This document shows positions 26,871 through 36,055 of a stretch of 64,000 nucleotides of DNA, one piece after another. How positions within the stretch are numbered: position 1 is the first letter of the stretch; every line of letters begins with the position of its first letter. Origin of the DNA: an uncultured Porphyromonadaceae bacterium (GTDB taxonomy: Bacteria > Bacteroidota > Bacteroidia > Bacteroidales > Muribaculaceae); assembly GCA_902461565.1 (NCBI GenBank), contig CABPYL010000010.1, positions 19,220 through 83,219 on the forward strand, read 5' to 3'. Under the pieces are notes generated by a model. It searched no databases and was not told where the DNA came from. It was given only the letters and a program-made list of their open reading frames with translations. A program made the position numbers and the translations under genes.

Positions 26871-28028
26871 ATGGCTACTACAAAACATCAGCCGATTGTG
26901 CAGGAACTCCTCGACATGATCGCAAAAAACGGTTGGCAGGACAAATTCCAGCAGGCTTACGAAAAAGCAAAATCACTTGACGTTCAGGAAATGGATGACA
27001 TCAACTCGCTCGACGACTACTACGCGTGGCTTGATTCCAACCTGACATGGATTCCTGTTGAGAATCAGTTCGGACGTGCAATGTTCAACCACATCTGCAA
27101 GTTCTATTTTATTCTTGACCAGTCGCCCGTTAAAGAGCTGCAGAACGCCGTAGCTCCGCGCGATGAATCTCCTGCCCTAACTCCGCTGTCGGCATGGATG
27201 AAAGACTATGTACGCGAACTGGGCAAATTCCTCGACACACCCGAATCGATCACTGCCGAATCCGTAAAATCGTTCTACAACTCTCCGGAGTTCAACATGG
27301 CCGAATATCTTGAGCCTCACGGGGGCTGGAAATCGTATAACCAGTTCTTCGCACGCCACACCAAACCGGGTTGTCGTCCTGTGGCCGCAATCGAAGACAG
27401 CCGAATCATCACCTCTCCTGCCGATGCCACTTTCGACGGCTCGTGGGAAGTCCGTGGCGACGACACAATCGAAATCAAGGGTATCCATTGGAAGATTTCC
27501 GAGCTTCTCGAGGGCAGCCCGTATAAAGACCGTTTCGCCGGCGGTAAATGGATGCACTCCTTCCTTGGCCCGGCCGACTATCACCGTCAGCATGCCCCTG
27601 TAGGAGGCCGTGTACTTGAATCGCGCGACATTATGGGTGATGTTTATCTTGAGGTTACAGCCGTACCCGATACCACAACCGGCCGCAACCGTCTGGAAGC
27701 TAAACGTGTAAACAAGTTCGGTGCACCGGATACCCCCGGTTACGAATTCATGCAGAACCGTGGTCTTGTCGTGATCGACAGTCCTATCGGTCTGGTAGCC
27801 GTTCTGCCTATGGGCATGGGTCAGGTTTCTTCGGTCATCATGACGGCCGAAGAAGGTAAAGTGCTCCGCAAGGGTGAAGAAATCAGCTACTTCCAGTTCG
27901 GCGGTTCAGATATCGTAATGGTATTCGAGGCAGCATGCAATGTGAACTTCACAGCACGCCCCGGAGTACACTACAAAGTAGGTACAAAAATTGCCGAAGC
28001 ATACCCGGTAATTTATCCCGCACGATAA
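26871..28028 (+). CDS. PSD-family pyruvoyl decarboxylase with PSDC N-domain (PsiD-like)
   Basis: A 385-residue soluble protein without membrane helices. Residues about 5-170 resemble the PSDC domain (PF12588) that precedes the catalytic domain in fungal tryptophan decarboxylase PsiD, ending in GWKSYNQFFARHTKPGCRPV. Residues 175-385 are a phosphatidylserine-decarboxylase fold (PF02666): SPADA with Asp185, GPADYHRQHAPVGG with His238 and His241, and FGGSD (343-347), where cleavage before Ser346 should create the pyruvoyl group. Lack of a membrane anchor and the adjacent amino-acid antiporter argue for decarboxylation of a free amino acid rather than phosphatidylserine. The substrate is unknown. 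It begins a four-gene plus-strand unit. Confidence 0.85.
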   Translation: MATTKHQPIVQELLDMIAKNGWQDKFQQAYEKAKSLDVQEMDDINSLDDYYAWLDSNLTWIPVENQFGRAMFNHICKFYFILDQSPVKELQNAVAPRDESPALTPLSAWMKDYVRELGKFLDTPESITAESVKSFYNSPEFNMAEYLEPHGGWKSYNQFFARHTKPGCRPVAAIEDSRIITSPADATFDGSWEVRGDDTIEIKGIHWKISELLEGSPYKDRFAGGKWMHSFLGPADYHRQHAPVGGRVLESRDIMGDVYLEVTAVPDTTTGRNRLEAKRVNKFGAPDTPGYEFMQNRGLVVIDSPIGLVAVLPMGMGQVSSVIMTAEEGKVLRKGEEISYFQFGGSDIVMVFEAACNVNFTARPGVHYKVGTKIAEAYPVIYPAR

Positions 28029-28037
28029 ATCCTGTAC

Positions 28038-28110
28038 CCGTCGGTTAAAGACGGTATAAGACAGATAAAGCTAACCGGGACCGGTGCCGGAGAAGTCCGG
28101 TATCGGTCCT
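28038..28110 (+). promoter_or_regulatory. two hairpins between decarboxylase and antiporter genes
   Basis: A small CCGTC/GACGG hairpin (28038-28054) is followed by a 14-bp stem with two G-U pairs (28078-28091 with 28096-28109, loop GAAG) and a short TTT. They may be a partial terminator, attenuator or mRNA processing site that sets different levels for the decarboxylase and the transporters. Confidence 0.6.
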
Positions 28111-28141
28111 TTACGTTTCATCTATACGGACATTTACCTCT

Positions 28142-29719
28142 ATGGCTGATAATACATTAAAAGAAAGCACGCCCCAGACTCATGCCTCCGGCGGCAAGCA
28201 GCTCACCATGATGGCTATGGCCATCATGATTGTAACGACCATTGTGAGCATGCGTGGTCTTGCATCACAGGCCGAATTCGGCCTTACCTCGATATTCTAC
28301 TACATCTTTGCGGCTATTGTATTTCTTGTTCCTTATGCACTTGTGTGCGCAGAACTTGCATCTACATATACCCGTTCGGGCGGTGTTTTCCGCTGGGTAT
28401 CCGAGGCATTCGGCACCCGCACGGGATGGCTGAGCATGTATCTGGACTGGCAGATGGTGGTGATATGGTTCCCGGCTGTACTGATGTTCGGCGCCGTATC
28501 GCTGGCATACGTTTTCTGGCCGGAAGCCTTTGACGCAAAGCTGGCAGGCAACCGCATATACACCCTGCTGATAGTATTGGGTGTATACTGGATATGCACC
28601 TTCAATAATTTCCGCGGCATGAAGTATGCCAACAAGCTAAGTACCGCGGGCGGTCTTTTCGGCACGATAATTCCGGCCGCCGTTCTTATCGTCATGGGGG
28701 TTGTATACCTGATACTGGGCAAGCCTATAAATCTCCCGCTCGACAAACCGTTCTGGCCCGACTTCGAGCAGTTCGGCACTATTGTGCTTGCAGCAAGCAT
28801 ATTCCTGTTCTACGCCGGCATGGAGATTCAGGCCGTTCACGTTCCGGGCATGAAAAATCCCTCGCGCGACTTTCCGAGATCGGTACTTGTGGCAGTGCTG
28901 ATTATTCTTGTAATCTTCGTTGCCGGTACTCTGGCTATCGGAGTGGTGATTCCTGAAAGCAAGATAAATCTTCTCCAAAGCCTGCTTGTGGCATACAACG
29001 ATCTCTGGGCAGCCATCGGAGCCCCGTGGCTCGGAAATGTTATGGCAGTCTTTATCACGTTCGGTGTTCTCGGCCAGGTGAGCGCTGTAATCGCAGGACC
29101 TTCCACTGGTCTGCTTGCGGTAGGCAAAGCCGGTTTTCTGCCCAAATCGCTGCAGTACACCAACAAGAACGGCGTTCAGACTACGATCCTCTATATCCAG
29201 GCAGCCATAGTAACGATACTGTCGCTTGTACTGGTACTACTTCCTTCTGTAGAATCCGCATATCAGATATTGAGCCAGATGTCTACTATCATCTATCTGA
29301 TTATGGTAGTGATAATCTACGTTTCCTTTATCCGACTGCGGCACACCGCACCTAACAAAAAGCGCGGATTCCGCGTTCCCGGCGGACGCTTCGGCATGTG
29401 GTTTGTTTCGGGTCTTGGTATTCTCGGCGCCGTTGCCGCAGGTATCCTGAGTTTCGTTCCTCCCACACAGATAAAGACAGGCAGTCCCGTGATGTATGTG
29501 GGCATACTTGTACTGGGTGTGGCTGTGTTTATCGCGCTGCCGCTCATAATCTATGCAAAGCGTAAGAAATCGTGGCGCGACGCAGGTACCGACTTCTATC
29601 CTTTCGACTGGCAGATAGAAGGCCGCAAACCCGGCGACGTATCGAAGTGGCCTGCCGGCTATCAGCCTACCGATGAAGAAGTGAAGGAAGCCATCGCGCG
29701 CGAGAATCAGTCTAATTGA
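28142..29719 (+). CDS. APC-superfamily amino-acid antiporter (GadC-like)
   Basis: A 525-residue inner-membrane protein with about twelve helices. The helix 1 break (TTIVSMRGLASQAEFGLTS), the CAELASTYTRSGGVFRWVSEAFG segment and the FLFYAGMEIQAVHVPGMKNPSRDFP loop match the glutamate/GABA antiporter group. The soluble tail (about 475-525) resembles the C-plug region that gates GadC by pH. Such proteins exchange an amino acid for its decarboxylation product. Located 114 bases after the PSD-like gene, it probably imports that enzyme's substrate and exports the amine. The exact substrate cannot be read from sequence. Confidence 0.88.
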   Translation: MADNTLKESTPQTHASGGKQLTMMAMAIMIVTTIVSMRGLASQAEFGLTSIFYYIFAAIVFLVPYALVCAELASTYTRSGGVFRWVSEAFGTRTGWLSMYLDWQMVVIWFPAVLMFGAVSLAYVFWPEAFDAKLAGNRIYTLLIVLGVYWICTFNNFRGMKYANKLSTAGGLFGTIIPAAVLIVMGVVYLILGKPINLPLDKPFWPDFEQFGTIVLAASIFLFYAGMEIQAVHVPGMKNPSRDFPRSVLVAVLIILVIFVAGTLAIGVVIPESKINLLQSLLVAYNDLWAAIGAPWLGNVMAVFITFGVLGQVSAVIAGPSTGLLAVGKAGFLPKSLQYTNKNGVQTTILYIQAAIVTILSLVLVLLPSVESAYQILSQMSTIIYLIMVVIIYVSFIRLRHTAPNKKRGFRVPGGRFGMWFVSGLGILGAVAAGILSFVPPTQIKTGSPVMYVGILVLGVAVFIALPLIIYAKRKKSWRDAGTDFYPFDWQIEGRKPGDVSKWPAGYQPTDEEVKEAIARENQSN

Positions 29720-29748
29720 AAAAGACAACGGCATAACTGCTCTACGTT

Positions 29749-31017
29749 ATGATGCGAATACCCACCGGAAAAGGCACGATTACATTGCCGGCATTGCTGG
29801 CGATATGGTCTATTTCGCTGGTGGTCAACCTTCCGGGGCTGGCTGTCAGCCCCATGCTGGGCAATCTTGACAAAATCTTCCCGTCAGCATCCGATCTTGA
29901 AATTCAGTTGCTGACGGTATTGCCCAACCTTCTGATAATTCCCTTTGTACTGTTTTCAGGTAAGCTGTCCGAGTCCCGCGACAAAGTAAGAATCGTGGTC
30001 GCGGGCCTGGCGATATATCTCGGCGCCGGAATAATGTATTTCTTTGCCGATTCCATGACCTCCCTTATTGTGGTGAGCTGTATCCTGGGATGCGGATGCG
30101 GTCTTGTGATTCCGCTTGCGGCGGGTCTGATTGCCGATACGTTCGTTGGGAAATACCGCATGCAGCAACTGGGAATAAAGAGCGGCATATCAAATGTAGC
30201 GCTCGTTCTTGCCACATTTTTAGTGGGATGGCTCAATCACGGCAACTGGCACCAGCCGTTCATAGTGTACCTGATTCCGGCAATACCGCTGGTACTGATG
30301 ATTTTTATACGCAACAACAATCCTGCGGCATCAGTGAAGATGAACAGCGCCCCTCCGGGCGCCTCATCCGCCGCAGTTTCCGCCGCCACGGGCGTTCCGG
30401 CACCGAAATCAGGTACCAGGATTGTTTCCGGTTTTATTCTCGGGCGTATAGCCGGTCTTACGGGCCTCTATGCCTTCACTACCTATGCCGTAACCATAAT
30501 ATCCTATTATCTGCCGTTCCTTATCCAGGACGACCACCTGAGCAGCGACATCACGGGCACCATCACGGCACTGTTTTATCTTGCCGTATTCCTTCCGGGA
30601 TTCGTACTGCCGTACATCATCAAACTGTTCGGACAGCGCACGTCTCTGCTCGCGACAATTTCGATTGCCGCAGGGCTTATCCTTATGGCCGTTACACGCA
30701 ACCATTTAATGCTGTATGCGGGCGCTATGCTTATGGGTTTCGGCTACGGCATATTCCAGCCAGTGATTTACGACAAAGCCACATATACGGTGGTGAACGG
30801 AAACAAATCCACTATGGCATTGGCCATTGTACTGTCGGTAAACTATATCGCCATAACCATAACCCCGTTTATAGTAGACTTCTTCCGGCATCTTTTCGGA
30901 ACTACAAGCAACCATTTTCCTTTTATTCTCAATTTTATATTCACCCTTATCTTCGCTATACTGGTAGTGGTAAAACGCAAATCGTTTACATTCCGTATAA
31001 GCGATGAATATGTTTGA
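29749..31017 (+). CDS. MFS transporter
   Basis: A 422-residue carrier with about twelve helices and a long polar Ala/Ser/Pro-rich central loop (about 190-225). The A-motif region between helices 2 and 3 is FSGKLSESRDKVRIVVAG, and the helix 4-5 GCGCGLVIPLAAGLIADTF segment is also MFS-like. The substrate is unknown. It lies 30 bases after the antiporter gene, and its stop is 8 bases before the porin ATG, so the genes are co-transcribed. It may carry a related amine, amino acid or acid across the inner membrane. Confidence 0.88.
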   Translation: MMRIPTGKGTITLPALLAIWSISLVVNLPGLAVSPMLGNLDKIFPSASDLEIQLLTVLPNLLIIPFVLFSGKLSESRDKVRIVVAGLAIYLGAGIMYFFADSMTSLIVVSCILGCGCGLVIPLAAGLIADTFVGKYRMQQLGIKSGISNVALVLATFLVGWLNHGNWHQPFIVYLIPAIPLVLMIFIRNNNPAASVKMNSAPPGASSAAVSAATGVPAPKSGTRIVSGFILGRIAGLTGLYAFTTYAVTIISYYLPFLIQDDHLSSDITGTITALFYLAVFLPGFVLPYIIKLFGQRTSLLATISIAAGLILMAVTRNHLMLYAGAMLMGFGYGIFQPVIYDKATYTVVNGNKSTMALAIVLSVNYIAITITPFIVDFFRHLFGTTSNHFPFILNFIFTLIFAILVVVKRKSFTFRISDEYV

Positions 31018-31025
31018 TCCACGTT

Positions 31026-32318
31026 ATGAAAACATTAATCCTGCCACTTCTTTGCGCCGCAGCGTTGCTGTCGGCGACTGCCGAAGCACAGAATCACCCG
31101 GCACTTCCGGATGAAGGCGAAGTAAAAGTAATATTCAATGCCGGCGAACCCGACCAAAAGGTATATGACGCTTTTATAGAGAATGCGCCAAAAAGATTCA
31201 CAGAACCCGGTGCTCCGCGTTTTGCCATAATAGGGAAACAGAATATGTTCTACTTAGGCATCGGCGGAGTTATCAAAGGCGTAGGCGTTTTCGACTGGGG
31301 CAACCCGATAGATTCTCCAAGCGATTTCACTACGGCCGACATTCCCTTCGACACCCCTGCTGGCGACGGCAGCAAGCTCCAGGGTACATTCGGCCAAAGT
31401 AAAATATTTATCAACTTCGTAGCCCTCCCAGGCACCGATAACAAGGTGGGTGCATACATCAGCGGTAAATTCAGCGGCGACCACGGCGCTTTCAAGCTCA
31501 ACCACGTATACATCAACTATCGTGGATTTACTGTCGGCCACACATCATCACTCTTTGAAGACGGAGCTGCCGCACCTCCTACAATCGACGACGAGGGCCC
31601 TTGCGGCCTTGTAGGCACGAACAATTTCCTGATCAACTACCGCCATTCGTTCGGCAAGAGAATCAAGATTGGCGTCGGTCTGGAAATTCCTTCGGTAAGT
31701 GTTACTACCACTGCGGCCACACGCGTTGTCAATCAGCGTATTCCCGACATTCCAGCATTCGTGCAGTACAGCTGGGACAACGGAGACGGATGGCTACGGT
31801 TCTCTGTACTGATGAGAAACATCCAGTACCGCGATCTTGTGGCCGACAATAACCGCACAAAGACAGCCTGGGGCATAAAGCTAAGCGGAAGCACCCCTCT
31901 TGGGGCAAGCAAGTTCCAGGCGTACTATCAGGCAGCTTACGGACGCGGTATCGGCGGATATATCCAGGATCTGGCAGATCTGGGCCTGGATCTGTCGCCC
32001 GACAGCAACAACCCAGGACATCTGGACGCCGTAAAGGCATGGGGTGCATACGCCGGATTGCAGTATACATTCTCACCGAAATTATTCTCCTCGGTATCCT
32101 ATAGCCAGAGCCGTGCCTATGCCGACAAATATGCCGACGGCTCAACGCCGTGGAACGAACAGTACAAATATGCACAGTATGTTTCGGCAAATGTGTTCTA
32201 CACTATCTTACCCGGCCTGCAGACCGGCCTTGAATACCTGTACGGCAGACGTGTCGATATGGACGGCATCTCGCACCACGACAACCGAATAAACGCCATG
32301 CTTCAGTTCAACTTCTGA
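31026..32318 (+). CDS. DcaP-like outer-membrane porin
   Basis: A 430-residue outer-membrane protein with signal peptide (1-21, SATAEAQ). The long soluble start is followed by repeated amphipathic strands and a terminal Phe (MLQFNF), a barrel-insertion signal. The pattern KFSGDHGAFKLNHVYINYRGFTVG and SAFVQYSWDNGDGWLRFSVLMRN resembles DcaP-type porins, which in Acinetobacter admit dicarboxylates. I start at ATG 31026, since the four preceding codons need TTG and overlap the MFS stop. As the last gene of the unit it would give the decarboxylase/antiporter system access to an external substrate. Confidence 0.85.
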   Translation: MKTLILPLLCAAALLSATAEAQNHPALPDEGEVKVIFNAGEPDQKVYDAFIENAPKRFTEPGAPRFAIIGKQNMFYLGIGGVIKGVGVFDWGNPIDSPSDFTTADIPFDTPAGDGSKLQGTFGQSKIFINFVALPGTDNKVGAYISGKFSGDHGAFKLNHVYINYRGFTVGHTSSLFEDGAAAPPTIDDEGPCGLVGTNNFLINYRHSFGKRIKIGVGLEIPSVSVTTTAATRVVNQRIPDIPAFVQYSWDNGDGWLRFSVLMRNIQYRDLVADNNRTKTAWGIKLSGSTPLGASKFQAYYQAAYGRGIGGYIQDLADLGLDLSPDSNNPGHLDAVKAWGAYAGLQYTFSPKLFSSVSYSQSRAYADKYADGSTPWNEQYKYAQYVSANVFYTILPGLQTGLEYLYGRRVDMDGISHHDNRINAMLQFNF

Positions 32319-32384
32319 TTTCCGGTGCCTGTCAGGCTGCCAATTCGGCATCCGCTCAGCCAACAGGCAGAATGTAAGGACAAT

Positions 32385-32415
32385 AAAAAAGGGCTGTATC
32401 TCGCGACAGAGCCCT
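32385..32415. terminator. possible terminator after the porin gene
   Basis: AGGGCTGT (32390-32397) pairs with ACAG-AGCCCT (32406-32415) with a small bulge. An A-run precedes it, giving a T-run only for minus-strand transcription. The rest of the 329-base gap to the next ATG holds only the promoter at 32596-32627. Confidence 0.4.
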
Positions 32416-32595
32416 CTAATAATCTACAATCTATAAAAACATATATCTTATTGAAAAAGAATAAAAGCCTTTGTTGAACGAACACATGTTCGCAGGGCAA
32501 AAGTAATAAGAAATCTTCAGTTGTGCAAATTTTTGTTTATTTATCAGCTAAAGTTTCCAAGGACGCGCTTTAAAAACAAAAAATATGCTAAGGTT

Positions 32596-32627
32596 TTTGA
32601 TTAGGTCGGCACAAAGGACTACCTTTG
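32596..32627 (+). promoter_or_regulatory. promoter of the lipoprotein gene at 32648
   Basis: TTTG (32596-32599) and TACCTTTG (32620-32627) are both perfect with a 20-bp spacer. This moves the start from the longer frame at 32585 to the ATG at 32648. Confidence 0.85.
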
Positions 32628-32647
32628 TGCCAAAAACCAAGCAAGAC

Positions 32648-33502
32648 ATGAATAAATTATTTCTTACAATTCTCGCCGCAGCCGCTATTCTGAGTAGCTG
32701 CAGCAATTCCGGCAGCAACGACTATACGGTAACCACCGCTATCCGCGACTGCTTCGAGTCTGTTACCGCCAAGGACGGGACAAACACAGTGAGCGGTACC
32801 ACCGTAAATTATTCTATTGAGATAAACTATACCAAAGCCACGGCAAACGTGGTTATAAACGGTCTTAAACTTGCCGACGGCACTGGCACCCCCGATATTC
32901 AGCTTCGCGACCTCAAGGTTGTGGGTACCGAAGAGGGCTGGCTCAAGATAACAGCGCCCACCGCGATTCCCGCCGCTACAGGCGGAAGGACTCCCGCTAT
33001 CGACAACCTCGAAATCAACCTTCTGATAGCCTACAATGCCGTTTACGGCTTCTGCACACGTTTCGTGATGGACAACGACTACTCTGTGCTGAGCGCATGC
33101 AACGCCTACAGCCTTGGCGCCACCACAACAACCAGCGGCGCAGGCCAGCCGTTCCAGACCAAGAATACTATATACAGCTTCCGTCTGAATCCGTCCAAAA
33201 AGTGCCTGGACCTCGGCCTCACCAATGCCCAGTTTATGGACAAGATGCCTGCTATGAACTTCGTGCTTAAGGAAATTCCTTTTACCGTTTACGACAAGTC
33301 TGTGAGCTTCAACGCCGCATCGCTTGTGCCCTACGTAGGCAACACTCCCAACGAAGGCTTCCCCATCACCGACCTCAGCGGTAATCTGGACTTCACCAAG
33401 GGTCTGCACCTCAACTTCAAGTGCTCGCCCAAAACTGTACAAGGCGTAACGTTCCAGACTTCCGCCTCCGGCACTTTCTTAGATATTTTTACTCAGAACT
33501 GA
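32648..33502 (+). CDS. hypothetical lipoprotein
   Basis: A 284-residue protein with signal peptide and lipobox LSSC (Cys18), so surface- or periplasm-anchored. The mature part is rich in Thr, Asn and Ala and appears beta-rich, with no motif I recognise. It has three conserved-looking Cys pairs in the central and C-terminal parts (GFCTRF, LSACNAY, SKKCLDLG). It stands alone, with its own perfect promoter and a strong bidirectional terminator shared with the convergent aminotransferase gene. No function is proposed. Confidence 0.8.
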   Translation: MNKLFLTILAAAAILSSCSNSGSNDYTVTTAIRDCFESVTAKDGTNTVSGTTVNYSIEINYTKATANVVINGLKLADGTGTPDIQLRDLKVVGTEEGWLKITAPTAIPAATGGRTPAIDNLEINLLIAYNAVYGFCTRFVMDNDYSVLSACNAYSLGATTTTSGAGQPFQTKNTIYSFRLNPSKKCLDLGLTNAQFMDKMPAMNFVLKEIPFTVYDKSVSFNAASLVPYVGNTPNEGFPITDLSGNLDFTKGLHLNFKCSPKTVQGVTFQTSASGTFLDIFTQN

Positions 33503-33513
33503 TTTTAAATCAT

Positions 33514-33557
33514 ATACAACAGGAGCCGCCGGGCGCGCCCGGCGGCTCCTGTTGTAT
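33514..33557. terminator. 44-nt perfect palindrome, bidirectional terminator
   Basis: Two 22-base arms pair perfectly around 33535/33536 (GC-rich centre, AT-rich ends). It sits between two convergent genes. No long T-run follows either side, so termination may rely on the stem strength. Confidence 0.8.
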
Positions 33558-33573
33558 GATCGGACTTATCAGA

Positions 33574-34749
33574 CTAATCAGTCTTATTGGCTACAAACTT
33601 TGCGAAGCGGCGGAGGGCTTCCTGCAGGCGCACGCGGGGACAGGCGATGTTCCAGCGGAGGAAGCCATCGTCGCCGTACATGGCGCCGGCATTGAGCCAC
33701 AGACCTTCGGCTGCGAGGAGTTCTTCTTCGATTTCAGCCGACGGTTTGCCCAGGGCACGGCAGTCCATCCACACAAGGTACGTGCCTTCGAGGCGACAGA
33801 CAGGCAACTGCGGGAAATGCTCGCGGCAGAAAGCCGACATCATGTCATAGTTGCCTTTCAGATATTCCACGAGCGCGTCGAGCCAAGGACCTCCTTCGTT
33901 GTACGCCGCGATGAGCGCGGCTACGCCGAAGGGATTGACATCGCACACCTCGTTGATGTTTATCGCCTTGTCGATGCGGCGGCGCATGTCGGCATCCGGC
34001 GCCACAATTACGGCATTCTGAAGCCCCGCAGTGTTGAACGCCTTGCTCGGCGACAGACACACAACCGCACGTTGCGAGAACTCGGCTGGCAACGAGCCGA
34101 AAGGCGTGTAGCGGTACGGCGGATACACAAGCTCGCAGTGAATCTCGTCGGTCACCACGGTAACATTGTTGTGGCGACATATACGGACAAGTTCCATCAG
34201 CTCGTCGCGTGTCCACACGCGACCGGCTGGGTTTGCCGGATTGCAGAGCAGCAACAGACGCGCACGCGGGTCGGCAGCTTTGGCGGCAAGGTCGTCGAAG
34301 TCCATTTCATAGCTGTCGCCGGTGAAACGGAGAGGGTTTTCGAGCACCTCGCATCCGTTGTTGCGGATAGAAGAGAAGAAACAGTTGTAAACGGGTGTCT
34401 GTACAATAACCTTGTCGCCCGGCACGGCAAGGGCCTTTATCACGGCCGACAGCGCCGGCACCACACCGGAGGTGTAGAGGACCGATTCGCGGGCGATATC
34501 CCAGCCGTGGCGACGCGAGAACCACGATATCAGCGCGTCGTAATACGCATCGGGAACTTTCACATAGCCGAAGGCACCCTGCTCTACCCTGTGGCGCAGT
34601 GCCTCCTGGACGACCGGCGCGGTTGCAAAGTCCATATCGGCCACCCACAGGGGCAGCACATCGTCGGGCATGGAGGTGTCCCATTTGTACGAATCGCCGT
34701 GGCGACGCTCTACACCTTCATCGAAAAGACGCCTGAAACGCTCGTCCAT
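33574..34749 (-). CDS. MalY/PatB-type PLP-dependent C-S lyase / aminotransferase
   Basis: A 391-residue fold-type I PLP enzyme. The Schiff-base lysine is Lys236 in SPSKAFNTAGLQ. Upstream are LPLWVADMDFATAPVV, NPANPAGRVWT and TVVTDEIHCELVY, all typical of MalY/PatB proteins. They cleave cystathionine or cysteine conjugates to a thiol, pyruvate and ammonia, and some act as aminotransferases. It overlaps the DUF3737 stop by one base, so translation is probably coupled. Direct activity is a family inference. Confidence 0.9.
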   Translation of the reverse strand: MDERFRRLFDEGVERRHGDSYKWDTSMPDDVLPLWVADMDFATAPVVQEALRHRVEQGAFGYVKVPDAYYDALISWFSRRHGWDIARESVLYTSGVVPALSAVIKALAVPGDKVIVQTPVYNCFFSSIRNNGCEVLENPLRFTGDSYEMDFDDLAAKAADPRARLLLLCNPANPAGRVWTRDELMELVRICRHNNVTVVTDEIHCELVYPPYRYTPFGSLPAEFSQRAVVCLSPSKAFNTAGLQNAVIVAPDADMRRRIDKAININEVCDVNPFGVAALIAAYNEGGPWLDALVEYLKGNYDMMSAFCREHFPQLPVCRLEGTYLVWMDCRALGKPSAEIEEELLAAEGLWLNAGAMYGDDGFLRWNIACPRVRLQEALRRFAKFVANKTD

Positions 34750-35591
34750 CAGCCGATTTCTATAATGCAGTCGGCGGGAGCCTTCTGATGTTCATCTATA
34801 ATTGTCTCGCCCACAGCAGGCACCACAATGCGGCCCGAACGCGGATTTTTGATGCTTGTTACAGGGGTGCTGACAATAGCACGGACGTCGGAATCCTCGA
34901 AAGCGAGATCGCAATCCGGGTCGAAAGAGCAGTTCTCCAACACAAGGCCGTGGCAGTAGCACAGCGGCTGGGTACCGGAGATGCGACAGTTGATAAGATG
35001 CAGATTGCGGGAATGCCATCCGAGGTATTCACCGTTGAGAACGGAATCGCGCACGGTAACGTTCTCGGTGTTCCAGAAAGCATCCTTGCTGTTGATTACG
35101 GCGTTGGAAATCTCTACATTGCGACAGTACTGGAAAGAGTAGTTCCCGTCCTGGTGATAATCGGTGATACGGATATTGTCGCAGTGCATGAAGATATAAT
35201 CGGCATGAGCCACCTTGACGTTACGCAGACAGATATTGCGGCAGTGCCACATGGTTTCCTGCGCATCGGGAATATCAACGTTTGTAAGGCTCAGACGGTC
35301 CATCTCGCGGAACATCTTGGGTGCCTGCACATCGGTATCGGTCATTTCAAGATTCTCCGAATACCATAGTGCGGCGCGTGCGCCGGGAGTGAATGTACAG
35401 TTGCTCACCTTGAAATTTTCCACATGCCAGAAAGGATATTTCCCTTCAAAAACGCAATGGTCAGCCTCGACATTGCGGCAGCATTTGAGCGCCGATTCGC
35501 CGGCATGGATAGTAACATTCTCAAGTCTTATGTCATGCTCGGCAAAAAGGGGACGCTCGCCGCCGAACTCGGTGTTTTGAATCAGTTTCAT
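34749..35591 (-). CDS. DUF3737 family protein (right-handed beta-helix)
   Basis: A 280-residue protein without signal peptide. It is made of repeated short beta-strand units such as NVTIHAGESALKCCRNVEADHCVFEGKYPFWHVENFKVSNCTF, with many Cys, Asn and aromatic residues at regular spacing, consistent with the parallel beta-helix expected for DUF3737. The C-terminal segment EIGs after PADC closes the protein. No biochemical function is established. Coupling with the MalY/PatB-type lyase is common enough to suggest a joint role in cytosolic metabolism, but this is inference. Confidence 0.85.
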   Translation of the reverse strand: MKLIQNTEFGGERPLFAEHDIRLENVTIHAGESALKCCRNVEADHCVFEGKYPFWHVENFKVSNCTFTPGARAALWYSENLEMTDTDVQAPKMFREMDRLSLTNVDIPDAQETMWHCRNICLRNVKVAHADYIFMHCDNIRITDYHQDGNYSFQYCRNVEISNAVINSKDAFWNTENVTVRDSVLNGEYLGWHSRNLHLINCRISGTQPLCYCHGLVLENCSFDPDCDLAFEDSDVRAIVSTPVTSIKNPRSGRIVVPAVGETIIDEHQKAPADCIIEIG

Positions 35592-35679
35592 AGCAAATCG
35601 GATTTATACAGTGCAAAGGTACAAAAACCGTGCCGCAAAGCGCTTACCCGAATCGCCGAATTACATATCAATTCAACCG

Positions 35680-36024
35680 CTAAAGAACGGCCGCGATTTT
35701 ACGGATAGCTGAGAGACGCTTCATGAATGAAACATCCGATTTCGCAATCTGCATGTTGTAGTCGCTCTGAAGATTGAGCAACAAATCCGCCGGAAGATTC
35801 AGAGCGGCCTCAATAAGCAATGCCATTTCTGTGTTCACACTCCTTTTGCCCTTTATTATCTCATTAAGAAGCGATGCGCTCACTCCGATACTTTCGGCAA
35901 GTTTGGCCTGTGTGAGACCCCTTGCTTCAAGTTCATCCTTGATAAGCTCTCCCGGATGGGTCGGCTCAAACGGAGTAAGATTATTCGCTATCATGTCGGA
36001 AGCGACACCAGGAATCGTAATCAT
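35680..36024 (-). CDS. HigA-like XRE regulator, solitary antitoxin type
   Basis: A 114-residue protein. A short N-terminal part is followed by the HigA-type FEPTHPGELIKDELEARGL leader, then a Cro/C1 helix-turn-helix (TQAKLAESIGVSASLLNEIIKGKRSV). The C-terminus is a short helix. HigA antitoxins bind their own operator and neutralise the ribosome-dependent RNase HigB. No HigB-like gene lies on either side: the next upstream gene is an unrelated secreted protein, and DUF3737 is downstream. The start at 36024 (MITIPGV) is fixed by the promoter at 36056-36088, since the longer frame begins inside it. It may be an orphan antitoxin or now a plain repressor. Confidence 0.85.
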   Translation of the reverse strand: MITIPGVASDMIANNLTPFEPTHPGELIKDELEARGLTQAKLAESIGVSASLLNEIIKGKRSVNTEMALLIEAALNLPADLLLNLQSDYNMQIAKSDVSFMKRLSAIRKIAAVL

Positions 36025-36055
36025 ATCAATCGTAGCGGATAGCTGTGTTACGATG

